Shown here in pieces: positions 63,386-64,000 of a stretch of DNA of 64,000 nt. How positions within the stretch are numbered: the stretch's first letter is position 1; each line of letters opens with the position of its first letter. The translations under genes and the position numbers were made by a program. Source of the stretch: CAZPRY01 sp964589175 (GTDB lineage: Bacteria > Fidelibacterota > UBA2242); NCBI GenBank assembly GCA_964589175.1, contig CAZPRY010000005.1, positions 62,001 through 126,000 of the forward strand, read 5' to 3'. The notes beneath the pieces were generated by a model, which saw only the letters and a program-made list of their open reading frames with translations, was not told where the DNA came from and did no database searches.

Positions 63386-64000
63386 ATGGACAAAGAATTT
63401 AATATTGCTACGCTTCAAGTCATGAAGATCAAGGAGCTGACGGATCTCGCGCAGGAACTGGAGATACCGAGTTATACGGGATTGAAGAAACAGGATCTGA
63501 TCTTCAAGATCCTCGAAGCGCAGGCGAAAAAGGAAGGGCGAATTTTTTCGAAAGGCGTTCTCGAAGTAATGGATGAAGGCTACGGATTTTTACGATCCGA
63601 GGAGCTGAGTTACTTGCCGGGACCGGACGATGTTTACATTTCCCCCTCACAGATTAAACGTTTTGGCTTGCGTACCGGGCATGTGATTTCCGGTCAGATC
63701 CGACCGCCTAAGGATAACGAAAGATTTTTTGCGCTGCTGCGCGTGGATGCCGTCAATATGATGGATCCGGAAATCGTCAAAACCCGCTCAGCCTTCGATA
63801 CGCTGACGCCGCTCTATCCGCAGAGCCGCGTCCAGCTTGAAACCGATGTGCATAATGTTTCGATGCGGGTCATGGATCTGCTCTGTCCGATCGGCAAAGG
63901 GCAGCGCGGATTGATCGTCGCCCAGCCCAAAACCGGAAAGACCACCCTCCTCCAGCAAATCGCCAACAGCATCACCACCAACCACCCGGAAATCATTCTG
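63386..64000 (+). CDS. rho: Transcription termination factor Rho (5' part)
   Basis: About 205 codons before the window ends, no stop. An N-terminal Rho_N helical domain (LQVMKIKELTDLAQELEIPSYTGLKKQDLIFKILEAQ) precedes the cold-shock-like RNA-binding domain with GVLEVMDEGYGFLR and DVYISPSQIKRFGLRTGHVISG. The ATPase begins LETDVHNVSMRVMDLLCPIGKGQRGLIVAQPKTGKTTLLQQIA, with the Walker A PKTGKTT. The AUG at 63386 has TAGGATT upstream. No long N-terminal insertion is present, unlike in some Bacteroidota. Confidence 0.96.
   Translation, partial: MDKEFNIATLQVMKIKELTDLAQELEIPSYTGLKKQDLIFKILEAQAKKEGRIFSKGVLEVMDEGYGFLRSEELSYLPGPDDVYISPSQIKRFGLRTGHVISGQIRPPKDNERFFALLRVDAVNMMDPEIVKTRSAFDTLTPLYPQSRVQLETDVHNVSMRVMDLLCPIGKGQRGLIVAQPKTGKTTLLQQIANSITTNHPEIIL

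Overview
The window looks like a chromosomal stretch from a moderately GC-rich, Gram-negative member of the FCB group (Bacteroidota/Ignavibacteria/Calditrichota/KSB1-like lineages). The evidence is a C-terminal NPFNP-type sorting domain, TonB receptors with carboxypeptidase-like N-termini, DUF4876-like lipoproteins, a single-chain archaeal/eukaryote-type GlyRS, a type-3 ProRS, and many lipoproteins and outer-membrane barrels. A run of exactly 100 N at 4561-4660 shows that it is a scaffolded draft assembly or MAG. Housekeeping genes (topA, glyQS, proS, recO, eno, murI, folC, rho) place it on the main chromosome.

Layout. 0-1.6 kb: an FGE-like lipoprotein and a PAS/Cys-rich protein. 1.6-4.66 kb: an accessory island with an AT-rich nuclease-like gene bounded by a 10-bp inverted repeat that resembles integron attC core sites, an array of 21-bp phased repeats, several palindromes, two copies of a REP-like element and the assembly gap. 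4.66-24.9 kb: about 20 kb on the minus strand, made of two parallel copies of an outer-membrane module (TonB receptor, DUF4876-like lipoprotein, beta-barrel). Copy A is followed by a clan-CD peptidase and a sorted esterase-like protein. Copy B is preceded by an M16 peptidase and followed by a membrane ferredoxin with metal-domain-like C-terminal repeats. 25.0-27.9 kb: a three-gene ABC exporter-type operon with a clear terminator. 28.1-32.0 kb: glyQS and topA.

32.9-41.4 kb holds a phosphate/polyphosphate neighbourhood: ParA-type ATPase, CYTH-like/CHAD protein, polyphosphate kinase, SixA-like phosphatase and ROK kinase on the minus strand, then a Na/Pi symporter and PhoU on the plus strand; a Ppx/GppA enzyme follows at 44.6 kb. 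The ParA gene overlaps the CHAD gene by 4 bp, which suggests a positioning system for polyphosphate granules. 41.4-46.4 kb: proS, recO, rhomboid, ppx/gppA and a DUF72 protein. 46.3-53.1 kb: a surface-polysaccharide cluster (four glycosyltransferases, a flippase and a FemAB/GNAT-like protein) with translational coupling.

53.2-55.0 kb: two tandem lipoprotein paralogues and a second array of 21-bp phased repeats with the same CC-N7-GG design as the first but a different sequence. 55.05-64 kb, plus strand: eno, an ftsB-like gene, two outer-membrane barrel genes (one with a helix-hairpin-helix segment), an AmiC-like amidase, murI, folC and the 5' part of rho, which runs off the window. I saw no tRNA, rRNA, CRISPR array, transposase or integrase.
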